A model generated the notes under the pieces. The model did no database searches. It was given only the letters and a program-made list of their open reading frames with translations, and had not been told where the DNA came from. Shown piece by piece: positions 7,782 to 16,297 of a stretch of DNA of 46,242 nt. The DNA comes from a virus. The stretch spans positions 1-46,242 of the IMG/VR virus record IMGVR_UViG_3300005529_001108; one strand, written 5' to 3'. Both the position numbers and the translations under genes were made by a program. Within the stretch, counting starts at the first letter, position 1, and every line of letters starts with the position of its first letter.

Positions 7782-7806
7782 TGCGAAACCCCTGTAAGGA
7801 CGCGCA
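7782..7806 (+). repeat. Structured 25-nt repeat, copy 2
   Basis: Partner of the repeat at 6837-6861. Here TGCG (7782-7785) can pair with CGCA (7803-7806), so the closing stem is kept although its bases differ; the loop CCTGTAAGGA is conserved. Confidence 0.45.
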
Positions 7807-7880
7807 AGAATAAAGGATAAGGGGCTAGAACGACGGGCTAGAAACCGCACGGTCATATCGAAGCCATTGCACTCTTCGGA

Positions 7881-9098
7881 TCACTTCGTGGAACTCGCAA
7901 CGGAAGAACGGGATAAAGGGAGTTTGAAGTTGTCTAGTGGTTCATTCTGTCCGTTGTTTAACCGGATTGCCACTCCGCCTGAAGCAGTCGGGTAAAGCAG
8001 AATGTGAAAATGAGCGTCGTCTTCCCGCTCTGTGACGTTGAGATACCCGATACGGGAATGTATCCACTGATACGGCAGTACGTACGCCTCGTCTCGCCCG
8101 ATGCAGCCAAGAACATATAAGCCCTGATTCGCATCACCTAAAAACTCATCCCAGTCGGAGTGGTAAGCGTACCAATACCCACCATCCCCATACTGTTTTG
8201 AGATGGTGACAGCAACGCGCAGAGCCTTGTCCGCACTCCAATACAACGCTCGGCTCTTTTTCACTAGAGGTGAGTACGCCGAACTAAGTGACTGTACAAT
8301 ATTGCCTCGAAGGAGCGTAATCGCTTCAGGCGATGTATGATGCTGCTTGACCTCAGCCTCCGTTTCGCCCTGTGGCGGTTCGGAGCCTCCAGCCTGTTCC
8401 TCCTTGAGCGCAGACGTCGCATCTTCTGCTACCGTGAATGCAATCTCGATGATTTTGTCCAGCTTTGTGTACTCGAAGGGGATGAGTAATTCATGGATCT
8501 TTGCAACCGAATCTAGCTCGCTGTTCTCTTTTAGGGTGACGAGCTTGGCTAAAGCGTCGGCACTAATCATTCGCACAGTCCACGCATGTTTTGAGCCGCG
8601 AACCTGTGCTTCGAGGTCGCCAGTATCCTGCCTACCAACAACAATCAGAATTGACGATTCAATGGTGATCTTCTGAGTAGCGATGAGTGTGTCTCGATAT
8701 CTCGATATTGTGTCCAGATTTATGCGATAAGCATCTGACGTCTTAACTTCAACAACAACGTGATAGCCCCCGCACTCATTCCAAAGGCCATCGAACCCAA
8801 CTGCGTTGCTCTTTCCCTGATAAAGCCCATTTTCTACTGTATAGTCGAGCCGCTTGCCAAACTCGTTAACGATATCCTGCAAAACGAACCCGCTGCGATC
8901 GAATGAGCTTTGGAGGCAGGTCTGCAAGTATTTCTGCAAGTTCTCGCTCTTCGCAATCTGAAGATATTCGCGTAGATCGCGTGAGCACTCGGAATTGTCC
9001 GAGAGTTTGCCATTTCCACAGAGGGCGACAATTTGCTCAACAGAGAGCGAATCGACTTGTGCGGGATCGTTCTTGAGGAGTGTAAGCAGTGGTTTCAT
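7881..9098 (-). CDS. PD-(D/E)XK nuclease in Kiwa-like operon
   Basis: A 405-residue protein with a restriction-endonuclease-like core: GFDGLW (Asp103) and, 14 residues on, VVVEVKTS (Glu117, Lys119), the D...ExK catalytic pattern, followed by an amphipathic helix with DTISRYRDTL. Residues 150-230 hold ILIVVGRQDTGDLEAQVRGS, a conserved-looking strand-helix unit. A Glu/Gly-rich linker (about 235-265) leads to a separate C-terminal domain of about 140 residues with aromatic strands (YWYAYHSDW). ATG at 9098 is chosen over the GTG at 9107; it lies 12 nt after the KwaB-like stop, so the three genes form one operon. I infer it is a DNA-cutting or DNA-binding effector of the system. Confidence 0.7.
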   Translation of the reverse strand: MKPLLTLLKNDPAQVDSLSVEQIVALCGNGKLSDNSECSRDLREYLQIAKSENLQKYLQTCLQSSFDRSGFVLQDIVNEFGKRLDYTVENGLYQGKSNAVGFDGLWNECGGYHVVVEVKTSDAYRINLDTISRYRDTLIATQKITIESSILIVVGRQDTGDLEAQVRGSKHAWTVRMISADALAKLVTLKENSELDSVAKIHELLIPFEYTKLDKIIEIAFTVAEDATSALKEEQAGGSEPPQGETEAEVKQHHTSPEAITLLRGNIVQSLSSAYSPLVKKSRALYWSADKALRVAVTISKQYGDGGYWYAYHSDWDEFLGDANQGLYVLGCIGRDEAYVLPYQWIHSRIGYLNVTEREDDAHFHILLYPTASGGVAIRLNNGQNEPLDNFKLPLSRSSVASSTK

Positions 9099-9110
9099 TT
9101 CTCTCACTCT

Positions 9111-10019
9111 TCATTGAGTTCGAATTCTGCTGCGACTGGAGGCACGGAATGATTCGGGGGAGCCTTTGATCAGTTCGATTTGGTAGAGTCGACGATCCAG
9201 AACTCCGAGAAAATCCATAATGGAACTCTCTTCGACTGTGAGCTTACCCTTGACGTCCTCCACTTTGACTCCCGTACTCGCGCAGAGTTTCTTTAGAGAA
9301 TTCTTGTCAATGTCCTTGGTTTCCTTTTGCACGCGAATTGATGCCAAATAGCGTGCAGCGCGTGGGTGAGCAGAGGCATACGTCTCGATCGAACTGAAAT
9401 CGACGTATGGCAAATCGGCCTGTATAAGCTTCACATTCCCTGGTACCGCTCCCAGAATGGCATCCTGAAGTTCGCCCACGAATTCGAACCCGCTGGGTCT
9501 CAGGATGTAGACATCGGTATTGTCAATCAGCATGTCGAAGTCATTATCCAGTTTAAACACCTTGTCTTCGACGATCCGTAGCGCATCAGTTGCTAGCCTG
9601 ATTAGGCGGCTCCTCAAAATGCCCTTGAACGTTGTGGCCCTTCGAACACCTGTGAGTCGTCGCCCTTTGCCAAACGTCAGGCGCGTAAAGTAGCAGAAGA
9701 CTTCGGACGGATCTTCAAGTACACGCCCATCCATGGGCAAATTGTCGGCTTCGTGAATTGCACGCAGCTGTGACGCTAATTCGTCAGTCAAAAGAAGGTG
9801 CAAGTGCTCAGTCGAGCCATATTTCTCGGAAGGCTCATATTCTGAGGGCTTCTCAGTTATTGCACTCATCTCGTCTCTTGTTGCCGTGACCATTTCACGA
9901 AGGGCCTCCTGGACGTTCGCATCAACCGGCACCATCACGAAACGTTGGCCTTTGCCATTTTCCAGTCCGACTCCAAACTCGGTGGTAGCAGCGTTTTCAG
10001 GATCGAGTCTAGGTGTCAT
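9111..10019 (-). CDS. kwaB: KwaB-like (DUF4868) Kiwa defence protein
   Basis: A 302-residue protein I assign to the DUF4868/KwaB family, the soluble half of the Kiwa anti-phage system. Supporting blocks, in order: FKGILRSRLIRLA (about 131-143), VFKLDNDFDMLI (154-165), YILRPSGFEFVG (171-182) and HPRAARYLASI (218-228), the usual DUF4868 pattern of a strand pair reading 'D-F-D...V-Y-I-L...F-E-F' followed by a helical C-terminus. Length matches KwaB (about 300). Its ATG overlaps the stop of the KwaA-like gene (ATGA at 10016-10019), which couples their translation. In the studied Kiwa system KwaB acts with membrane KwaA to sense infection and block phage DNA replication. Assignment is by motif memory only. 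Confidence 0.72.
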   Translation of the reverse strand: MTPRLDPENAATTEFGVGLENGKGQRFVMVPVDANVQEALREMVTATRDEMSAITEKPSEYEPSEKYGSTEHLHLLLTDELASQLRAIHEADNLPMDGRVLEDPSEVFCYFTRLTFGKGRRLTGVRRATTFKGILRSRLIRLATDALRIVEDKVFKLDNDFDMLIDNTDVYILRPSGFEFVGELQDAILGAVPGNVKLIQADLPYVDFSSIETYASAHPRAARYLASIRVQKETKDIDKNSLKKLCASTGVKVEDVKGKLTVEESSIMDFLGVLDRRLYQIELIKGSPESFRASSRSRIRTQ

Positions 10020-10738
10020 CCCTCGACCTCGAAATAAACTGAGTCGCTCAATCGATACGCGATGATGTGCTCGTCCGCTAACAAGGAGACTCTAGAGGTG
10101 ATTAACACTTGGCTTGTTCTGCCACTGTAAGCATTCTCGTCCTTGGGCGGCGAGATTGTAAACACGCGATAACCCCGCACGGCGAAAATCAGGTTCATAT
10201 AATGGAGGTTGAGATGCCAGAACAGAAAGACCACGAAGCCAAGTGCAGAAATGAGAGCTGCGAAATCTCTCCATGTTCCCGTATCGATTGGATAGAAAGG
10301 CAACAGCATCGCAAACAGGTACACAAGAAGGTGGTCTCGGTGATCCTCTGCTGAGCCGACAACAAGTTCCCTTTTTTCTTGTAGCCGTCTTGCAGTTCTG
10401 ATTCGTAGCCACAGAAACAAATTTGGAAGTATTACCATGGCGACGCAAAAGCTAATGAGGTAGCGATCAGGGATCAACTTGCTGCCACGGATAGCCCAGA
10501 GCAGGAACAAAGGGGAGATACTACTCAGTACCATCAGCAGCCGCGCTGTTTTCAAGCCTTCGCTCTGCACGCTTTTTGTCACCTGAATGCCACGGTTCAG
10601 GGTATCAAGAACAGCATCCGCGCAGATGCAAGGATACGCCTCTGGCGAATAAAAAGCGAATATGCTACGCTTGGAGAAATGGACGAGGGGCGTAAACGCG
10701 TAATACTGATTGCGGCTGCAATTCTCGTCGCTCGCCAT
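10016..10738 (-). CDS. kwaA: KwaA-like four-helix membrane protein
   Basis: A 240-residue protein with four predicted membrane spans at about residues 65-84 (LLMVLSSISPLFLLWAIRG), 93-113, 136-151 (LLVYLFAMLLPFYPID) and 157-180, flanked by soluble N- and C-terminal parts. The stretch around LLPFYPID and the fourth helix ending in MNLIFAVRGYRVF match the general look of KwaA-type proteins, which have four spans. The 60-residue N-terminal part and 45-residue C-terminal part are additions compared with a minimal KwaA as I recall it. ATG at 10738 is preferred to the GTG at 10762; no strong ribosome site is seen. First gene of the three-gene operon. Confidence 0.65.
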   Translation of the reverse strand: MASDENCSRNQYYAFTPLVHFSKRSIFAFYSPEAYPCICADAVLDTLNRGIQVTKSVQSEGLKTARLLMVLSSISPLFLLWAIRGSKLIPDRYLISFCVAMVILPNLFLWLRIRTARRLQEKRELVVGSAEDHRDHLLVYLFAMLLPFYPIDTGTWRDFAALISALGFVVFLFWHLNLHYMNLIFAVRGYRVFTISPPKDENAYSGRTSQVLITSRVSLLADEHIIAYRLSDSVYFEVEG

Positions 10739-10866
10739 CTGAAGAATCCCGAAGACCTGCACAATTCAAGACCGAGTCCGCGGACAGAATCGCTCATCGC
10801 TAGTGCTGTTCAATGGGCCGAACGCATCATGCGTCGGATTGATGGTGTGTTTCCAAAGTAAATCGC

Positions 10867-12360
10867 TTACGGCTGGGTGCCTCCTGCAAGTGGCTTTCGC
10901 GATCTGAGCCATTCAAAAACGGCCCATGTGGCTGCGAGGTCTTCCTCGTTGTAGGTGAGGATCTCACCCATCAGATCATCCCTCTTCTTTTTGTCTTCGG
11001 TTTCGGTGGCTTCAATGAATGTAGCCATCGCCCAGTCCCCACCGTACTCATCCTGCGTGCGCTTGAAACCCACGTGACTTTCCACAACTTTCAAGCTGTA
11101 GCTCGGTAATGGGAGTACAACAGATGCCTTAGTCAAAGGAAACAGGTCGCACAAGTTAGCCAGCACTCGGTCTGCTATCCCGTCTGGATCTCCGTAGCGT
11201 TTCTTGTACTTCGATACGTAGGTTTTCTCATAGCTCGCCCAGTGGACGAATGGAAGGTCACCGTATTCATCAAAAAGACCCTTCGCAATCTTGAGAAATG
11301 AGTCCCAGCTTTCCCGATCACCATCAACACCAAAGCCAGACACCGCAGCCTTGAACTTGCTTGGCTTCTCTCCGAAGACCTGCATGCCCCATAAATACAC
11401 CTTGTCGATTTCGTTCAGATGAGGTGGCATTCCTTCCAAGTCGAACATCACGTAATTCGGGGAAGAAGGAATTGCAGGAGAACTCAGGATCAGCTCCTGC
11501 CCTCGTTCAAGAACCTCGGCTTCACGCAAGATGCGCTCCGCTGCCTTTCCAACTCGCACCATCTTGCCTGCGCGTGGACGCTTGTATTCGCTCAGCGTCG
11601 GGACGTCGAAACGATTAATGAGGTCTCTTCGACTGACGACTCCGTCAGCATGGAGCGTTCGTGCGAGTGACTGATCGACATCTGGTATGAGGGCGATGTC
11701 CGTCACATCTACAGCTGCTTTCCAGCAAGGTTCGTAATACCCACAGCCACCGCATTTACTCCATCCGACAGGCTCATATGGTTGGGCTGCTAAAAGTTTT
11801 AATGCCAAGATTTTCCGCAGTTCCTGCAAGGCTGCTGCACCGCCATCGTATCGCACCCCAACAATCGCACCCGTGCCAGCGTGAACCTCCAGTGCCTTCG
11901 GCCGCAGGCCGCAAGTTTTCTCGTACAGCCACCCATATGCCTGCACTTGTAGAAGGATTTCCGGATGCTGCTCCTCATCTATGTGAAGGGACAGCTTCGA
12001 ATCCCGAATCCGGTAATCGTTTCCATCCAAAATCAGATAATCTGGTGTTCCGACGATTGCGACATCGACTCCGTCGATCTGACAAGCATGGACGAACGCG
12101 GGCTGGTATATAACAGCTGCCTTCGTTGCGATTGCCTTCAGAGTCTCTTTTACCCGATCCTGCTCGGGAACCCGGCTCAAGTCCACGTACGCGCCGAGTG
12201 TCTTCAGGTGCTGCGCCTCGTGTCGCATTCCCAGCCTACGCAGCACCTCGTCAAATGGGCCGGGTTCCGCTTCGGGAGCGTCCTTGTAGCGCAAATGGAC
12301 TCGCAATTCACAAGGGGTGGGCCGATGTAAGGTAATGATCTCGGACGCAATAAGGCGCAT
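10867..12360 (-). CDS. TM0106-family RecB-like nuclease with RNase H-like domain
   Basis: A 497-residue two-domain nuclease. The N-terminal half is a RecB/Cas4-like PD-(D/E)XK domain: TPDYLI (Asp107), RDSKLS (Asp120, Lys122) and the QxxxY-type motif LLQVQAYGWLYE. Cys17 and Cys203, Cys206, Cys212 (KCGGCGYYEPC) are placed to bind a 4Fe-4S cluster as in Cas4 and AddB. The C-terminal half is a YprB/DnaQ-like RNase H fold with VMFDLEGMPP as its first acidic motif and NEEDLAATW as its last. This pairing defines the TM0106 (TIGR03491) family. GGAGGAG precedes the ATG. Role is probably DNA processing; its place between defence genes suggests an accessory nuclease. Confidence 0.88.
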   Translation of the reverse strand: MRLIASEIITLHRPTPCELRVHLRYKDAPEAEPGPFDEVLRRLGMRHEAQHLKTLGAYVDLSRVPEQDRVKETLKAIATKAAVIYQPAFVHACQIDGVDVAIVGTPDYLILDGNDYRIRDSKLSLHIDEEQHPEILLQVQAYGWLYEKTCGLRPKALEVHAGTGAIVGVRYDGGAAALQELRKILALKLLAAQPYEPVGWSKCGGCGYYEPCWKAAVDVTDIALIPDVDQSLARTLHADGVVSRRDLINRFDVPTLSEYKRPRAGKMVRVGKAAERILREAEVLERGQELILSSPAIPSSPNYVMFDLEGMPPHLNEIDKVYLWGMQVFGEKPSKFKAAVSGFGVDGDRESWDSFLKIAKGLFDEYGDLPFVHWASYEKTYVSKYKKRYGDPDGIADRVLANLCDLFPLTKASVVLPLPSYSLKVVESHVGFKRTQDEYGGDWAMATFIEATETEDKKKRDDLMGEILTYNEEDLAATWAVFEWLRSRKPLAGGTQP

Positions 12361-12378
12361 AGAACTCCTCCGAGTAAC

Positions 12379-12415
12379 TGCGTGGCGTCGATGATAAGCG
12401 AGTGCGTGGCGTCGA
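12379..12415. promoter_or_regulatory. 13-bp direct repeat in divergent intergenic region
   Basis: TGCGTGGCGTCGA occurs at 12379-12391 and 12403-12415, a 24-bp period, between the divergent RecB-like nuclease and restriction-enzyme genes. Spacing slightly over two helical turns puts both copies on one DNA face, as for a controller-protein operator. The regulator is not identified. Confidence 0.35.
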
Positions 12416-12512
12416 GACTGTGACCTGGATCACGGTCGAAAGTCGCGGGAACCGTATGGCGTCTTCTTGATTCCCTTGAGCTCATGGATTACGCTGGGAC
12501 GTATTCCGCCAT

Positions 12513-13493
12513 ATGGCACTTTTTGGCAACACACCTAGCGAAAATGTAACAGACCTAACTGTCGAGGTCTTTCGGCTAATTCGCAAGACTTTCTGGAATG
12601 ACGCCGGGCAGTCCATCGCATGCACGCTCCGCATCAAGGGAATCAATCAGGACGACCCTTTGGATGAGTACATTGTGAAGGTAGCCCAAGAGAATCTCCC
12701 GAAGAATGCAACCGCCGTTCGCAGCTTGACACGTGGGAAGCAAAATACCGGTTCCCTAACATGCCCAGATTTCGTTGTTTACCGTCCAGAGTTATGTGCT
12801 GGGCAATCTCAGGCAGTTCTTGCAATCGATTTGACCCGAATCGTCGGAATCGAAGTCAAAAAGCTTGATTTTGTCGCTGGTAAACAGAACCGTGATAAAG
12901 CCATGGACTTCAATTCAACTCCTCCGTGTGGCACGATTCGCGTTTACAGCAACAATGACGAACCGATTGACATCCGCGGGTTCTACTTGTTTGTTCAGCA
13001 GGAGGCACTACCGAACGGCCAAGTTCGTTTTCCAGCAATGACACTTTGTGACGGAAACCTCCTCAACAAAGATCGTGTTCTATATCTGAAAACGATCGGA
13101 GCAGTAGAGGGAGCACGGAAGAAAGAAATTGGCCTAGGCACTTTCGCCGACGGAGCAAACCGAAACAGACCGATGATCGTATTCCCGAATCCGCTCAGCG
13201 CGGAAGTATTGAAAGGAAAATTCACTCTGGTTCACTCAAGCAGCGAACTGGCGAACGCATATCCTGACCTTTTCAGAGTGGGGCGAATCACTCGAACTGA
13301 GACGACTACTCCTCAACCGGGCACGGAAAAACAAACCGTGCTACATGAGTTTCATTGCTATCAGTCCAAGCGAGATACCCGAGCGGGGGTCGCTCCGTTT
13401 GACGTGCATGATCCCATAAAGCACCCAGAAGGTAGAACCGAAAGAGTGCAAGGGAGAGGCCACTTTCGCATCGCAATCAAGCCGACAGACTAG
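12513..13493 (+). CDS. Putative type II restriction endonuclease
   Basis: A 326-residue protein with a PD-(D/E)XK arrangement: SLTCPDFVVYRPE (Pro85-Asp86) and IVGIEVKKLDF (Glu114, Lys116), followed by MDFNSTPPCGTIRVY and IRGFYLFVQ, which place a substrate strand after the catalytic core. It converges on, and overlaps by 3 bp, the DNA methyltransferase gene, the classical layout of a type II restriction-modification pair. Recognition sequence cannot be predicted. The ATG at 12513 is the first plausible start, without a strong ribosome site, which would suit low expression of a toxic nuclease. Confidence 0.7.
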   Translation: MALFGNTPSENVTDLTVEVFRLIRKTFWNDAGQSIACTLRIKGINQDDPLDEYIVKVAQENLPKNATAVRSLTRGKQNTGSLTCPDFVVYRPELCAGQSQAVLAIDLTRIVGIEVKKLDFVAGKQNRDKAMDFNSTPPCGTIRVYSNNDEPIDIRGFYLFVQQEALPNGQVRFPAMTLCDGNLLNKDRVLYLKTIGAVEGARKKEIGLGTFADGANRNRPMIVFPNPLSAEVLKGKFTLVHSSSELANAYPDLFRVGRITRTETTTPQPGTEKQTVLHEFHCYQSKRDTRAGVAPFDVHDPIKHPEGRTERVQGRGHFRIAIKPTD

Positions 13494-15745
13494 ATCGCCT
13501 TCAGGAGACCATCGAGAATTGGTTGAACGCTAGACTCTCCTACGACGGCTGTGGCGGTTGGCTGCGTATGACCGGCATCTTGAGTAGACGACTGCCCTTT
13601 GTACAAAGACTCAATTTGCGCCGCAAGCAAACTGGTGAAGTCCTCGCATGTAGACTGCTGGAGCGTTCGAATATGACTGTGAACCTTCAGGAATTCACCC
13701 ATGAGGATCACTCTTATATCGCCCCGAGAAAGTCTCGTCCCGATGCGGTTGTATCGCAAGACGAAAGAACTCGCTTCTGCCACACACGAATTAAGGAAAT
13801 CCCTTGTCACACCCTGATCGTTCGCAGAAAGATGCCTGCAAACTACGATCAAATCTATGTCGATCGGCTCTTTGGCTTGGTTTTTCGGGGTCGCACCAGA
13901 CATTTCGGCTTTCACGGGATGGGTTACTACAACTTCCAAACCGGCACTTTCTATTGCTTTTGCTAGCGCGAGCCAAGCCTCATTGCGAGAATGATGAAAC
14001 GTAAAAGCTAGTCTGCCTCCCCGCTTCAACACGCGAGCACATTCGACAAAAACATCTCCTAGCCGTTTACCGAACTCAACCGAGTTCTTGTCCTGTACTT
14101 CTGAAGAATGCCGAGTCGTTTCAGCATCGAACGCTTGATCGTTCCCCTGCATCCCAATTCTTAGCCAGCAGTAAAAGAAATCGGCCAACTCAGAATAATG
14201 CACGTTGTCGAAGTATGGCGGGTCTGTAATAACCAAATCGACGCTCGCGTTAGGGATCATGGGCAATTTGCTTGAATCCCCCTGTAATAGCAAGACCTCG
14301 GCATCTTGCTTCACAAGCTCGCTGAAGTTACGTGCGAAGCGGGGTTGGATCGGCTTGTTGATTTTGAAAACCTTTTTGCCCACGACCTTCCCTGCTGTGT
14401 TGCTTGCTAGCTGTAGCTCAAATGGATCCGAGCAGTAGCGTATGGCACTAATCAAACGACGCTCGAAAAGAGTTGAGAACGAACCGCTGCTCTTTGCTGT
14501 GCCCCATGGATTTGCTTCGAGCGGAACACGTTCGGGTTTCAGGATGTGATGATGAAAAAGATGACGAACTGCTCCCGTTCCCTCTCCTTTGAAGGAACAG
14601 AACATATTATTGAACTCCAGAAGTCCCGAAAAAAGCAGCAAAAACATCTCTCTGACTGCGCTATTCGGCTCTCGCAGGATTCCGGACAGCAGTATGCCTA
14701 GGGCATACAACTGACGCGCATTGAACATCTGACTCCAATGATGATAGTTGTACGCTCTCGCCTGATCCGTATTGTGACCAGGCGGGATTGATGTGTTTGG
14801 AATGGGAAATGTCCCCTCTCGAAGTCTACGTTCGGCTTCGGCGTATAAGGCGTGATCGTCGCTGTCCGGTTTCTTGTACACCTTTGTTCCATCAGGCAAC
14901 AACAGCATCAGCGCGTACATGTCATGTTGCGGGATCGAACCCGATGCGCGACAGACGGACAAAATTGAGGATTCCTTTTCACAACTTTCGCAGCGGAAGT
15001 TTTGTCCTCGTACAGGCCCACTTTGCGGATCAAAAACCCACGAGCACTCTTTGCAGCGTGCTTCGCTGTCTGAGTACGCAATTTTGTTCACTTCGCCACA
15101 CTTTGGGCATAATGCCTGAGACTCTGGCTTGCGCGTTGGATATGCGTTACTAGCGAAAATCCAGCTATCAAACAGCCTTGTTTTGGCATTGCACGACGGA
15201 CACCTTAAGGTCTTTACCCAGAAGGTGTACAAGACATCAGCAGAAACAGCATCATACGTAGACTTGTACACCTCGCGGATCTTGGGTGCCACGTCAGATC
15301 GAAGACGATCGTAGGCCAGTCGGAGCAACGATTCGTCGCACCCTTCAAGTGCTTTGCGTACTTGAAAATACGCAACTGGGTTGATGTCACATCCAACAGC
15401 GCGGCAGCCGAGTTTTAGTGCTTCGCCAATGGTTGTGCCACTTCCCATGAAGCAGTCCAAAACAACGCAGTCCGAGAAGTCATGCTCCCGGTAGAACTCC
15501 GCCCATAGATCAGCCTCGGGTGGCAGATTACCCGCTAAAATCATGGCTCGAAATACAGAACCGAGCCGCGTGGCCCACCACTTGTGAACGTGATAGAGGG
15601 GACGATTGACTTCTTTACGCCAACTCTCCAATTCGGCGATTGGGTTCAATTGCTCGAACGGCAGAGGAACATCGAGTGCAGTTCTCCCAGAAGGGTCTTC
15701 AGACACGTCTCCAGACCTCTCTCTTTCAGAATGCTTAAATATCAT
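13490..15745 (-). CDS. Zn-ribbon DNA adenine-type methyltransferase
   Basis: A 751-residue DNA methyltransferase. The AdoMet-binding motif VLDCFMGSGTT (97-105) comes first and the catalytic motif TDPPYFDNVHYSELADFF (DPPY 508-511) last, the beta-class order. Between them lie four CxxC pairs (about 182/185, 213/216, 231/234, 252/255), two zinc ribbons, and a helical region. N-terminal RPLYHVHKWWATRLGSVFRA matches the COG1743 (DUF1156-type) adenine-specific methylases. DPPY suggests N6-adenine, though N4-cytosine cannot be excluded. The length, about twice a simple modification enzyme, leaves room for its own target recognition. Paired tail to tail with the restriction enzyme, it would protect self DNA. 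Confidence 0.85.
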   Translation of the reverse strand: MIFKHSERERSGDVSEDPSGRTALDVPLPFEQLNPIAELESWRKEVNRPLYHVHKWWATRLGSVFRAMILAGNLPPEADLWAEFYREHDFSDCVVLDCFMGSGTTIGEALKLGCRAVGCDINPVAYFQVRKALEGCDESLLRLAYDRLRSDVAPKIREVYKSTYDAVSADVLYTFWVKTLRCPSCNAKTRLFDSWIFASNAYPTRKPESQALCPKCGEVNKIAYSDSEARCKECSWVFDPQSGPVRGQNFRCESCEKESSILSVCRASGSIPQHDMYALMLLLPDGTKVYKKPDSDDHALYAEAERRLREGTFPIPNTSIPPGHNTDQARAYNYHHWSQMFNARQLYALGILLSGILREPNSAVREMFLLLFSGLLEFNNMFCSFKGEGTGAVRHLFHHHILKPERVPLEANPWGTAKSSGSFSTLFERRLISAIRYCSDPFELQLASNTAGKVVGKKVFKINKPIQPRFARNFSELVKQDAEVLLLQGDSSKLPMIPNASVDLVITDPPYFDNVHYSELADFFYCWLRIGMQGNDQAFDAETTRHSSEVQDKNSVEFGKRLGDVFVECARVLKRGGRLAFTFHHSRNEAWLALAKAIESAGLEVVVTHPVKAEMSGATPKNQAKEPIDIDLIVVCRHLSANDQGVTRDFLNSCVAEASSFVLRYNRIGTRLSRGDIRVILMGEFLKVHSHIRTLQQSTCEDFTSLLAAQIESLYKGQSSTQDAGHTQPTATAVVGESSVQPILDGLLKAI

Positions 15746-15965
15746 TTATTGCTTTCAATCGGTCGAGTGAGTGTAGCATGTTCGCTATTTGTTCGCCTGC
15801 GCCCAACGTTGCAGATCGGTGCTGTGTCCTGGATTCTATCAACATTCTGCCTGTGAAAAGGCTTTTGGACACGTGTAAAAACTGACATCGCCATTCAGCC
15901 AGCGAGTGTCGATTGATGTGGCTCAACCTGTTTGTCCATAGTGGTCGGCTTTGGGGCCTTCCATT

Positions 15966-16247
15966 TTAGTACTCCCCCGGAAGGAGGATGCACGTCGACG
16001 AACGATCAGCCTCAGTGATGATCCAAATCTTCACGCCGCTGTGGAGGGTGTAGGCTGACAGGAGCCGGAAGCCGTGCTTCAGGCTAAGCTCGTTCTCGTG
16101 CCTGTCGTGCTCGTCCACTGTTCCCCAATCGCCATGAATGTGTCGGTCGAGGTACGCGAATAGTAGTTCGCCAGATTCCTGCAACGCGGAGATTGCGCCA
16201 GGAGCCGCTACGATTCTGCCGGGAAGAAACTTTTCAGGTTCACTCAC
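15966..16247 (-). CDS. Small conserved mobile-element protein, 93 aa
   Basis: The protein has the pattern PGRIVAAPGAISALQESGE, then HIHGDWGTVDEHDRHENEL, GFRLLSAYTLHSGVKIW and IITEADRSSTCILLPGEY. I recognise this as a small family of 90-100 residues common on plasmids, prophages and islands, sometimes misnamed a restriction subunit; its biochemical role is not known to me. The start is GTG at 16245-16247. It lies between the methyltransferase gene and the phage lysis/tail end, about 220 bp (no gene seen, 15746-15965) from the former. Confidence 0.75.
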   Translation of the reverse strand: MSEPEKFLPGRIVAAPGAISALQESGELLFAYLDRHIHGDWGTVDEHDRHENELSLKHGFRLLSAYTLHSGVKIWIITEADRSSTCILLPGEY

Positions 16248-16297
16248 AGCAAAGAGTTATGCCTTAGACGAGAACCGCTTGACACGAACAAAGGTCA

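Noticed and set aside
10679-10861. 60-residue plus-strand frame opposite the KwaA-like start
   Set aside because: Antisense to the KwaA-like gene; coupling on the minus strand favours the latter.
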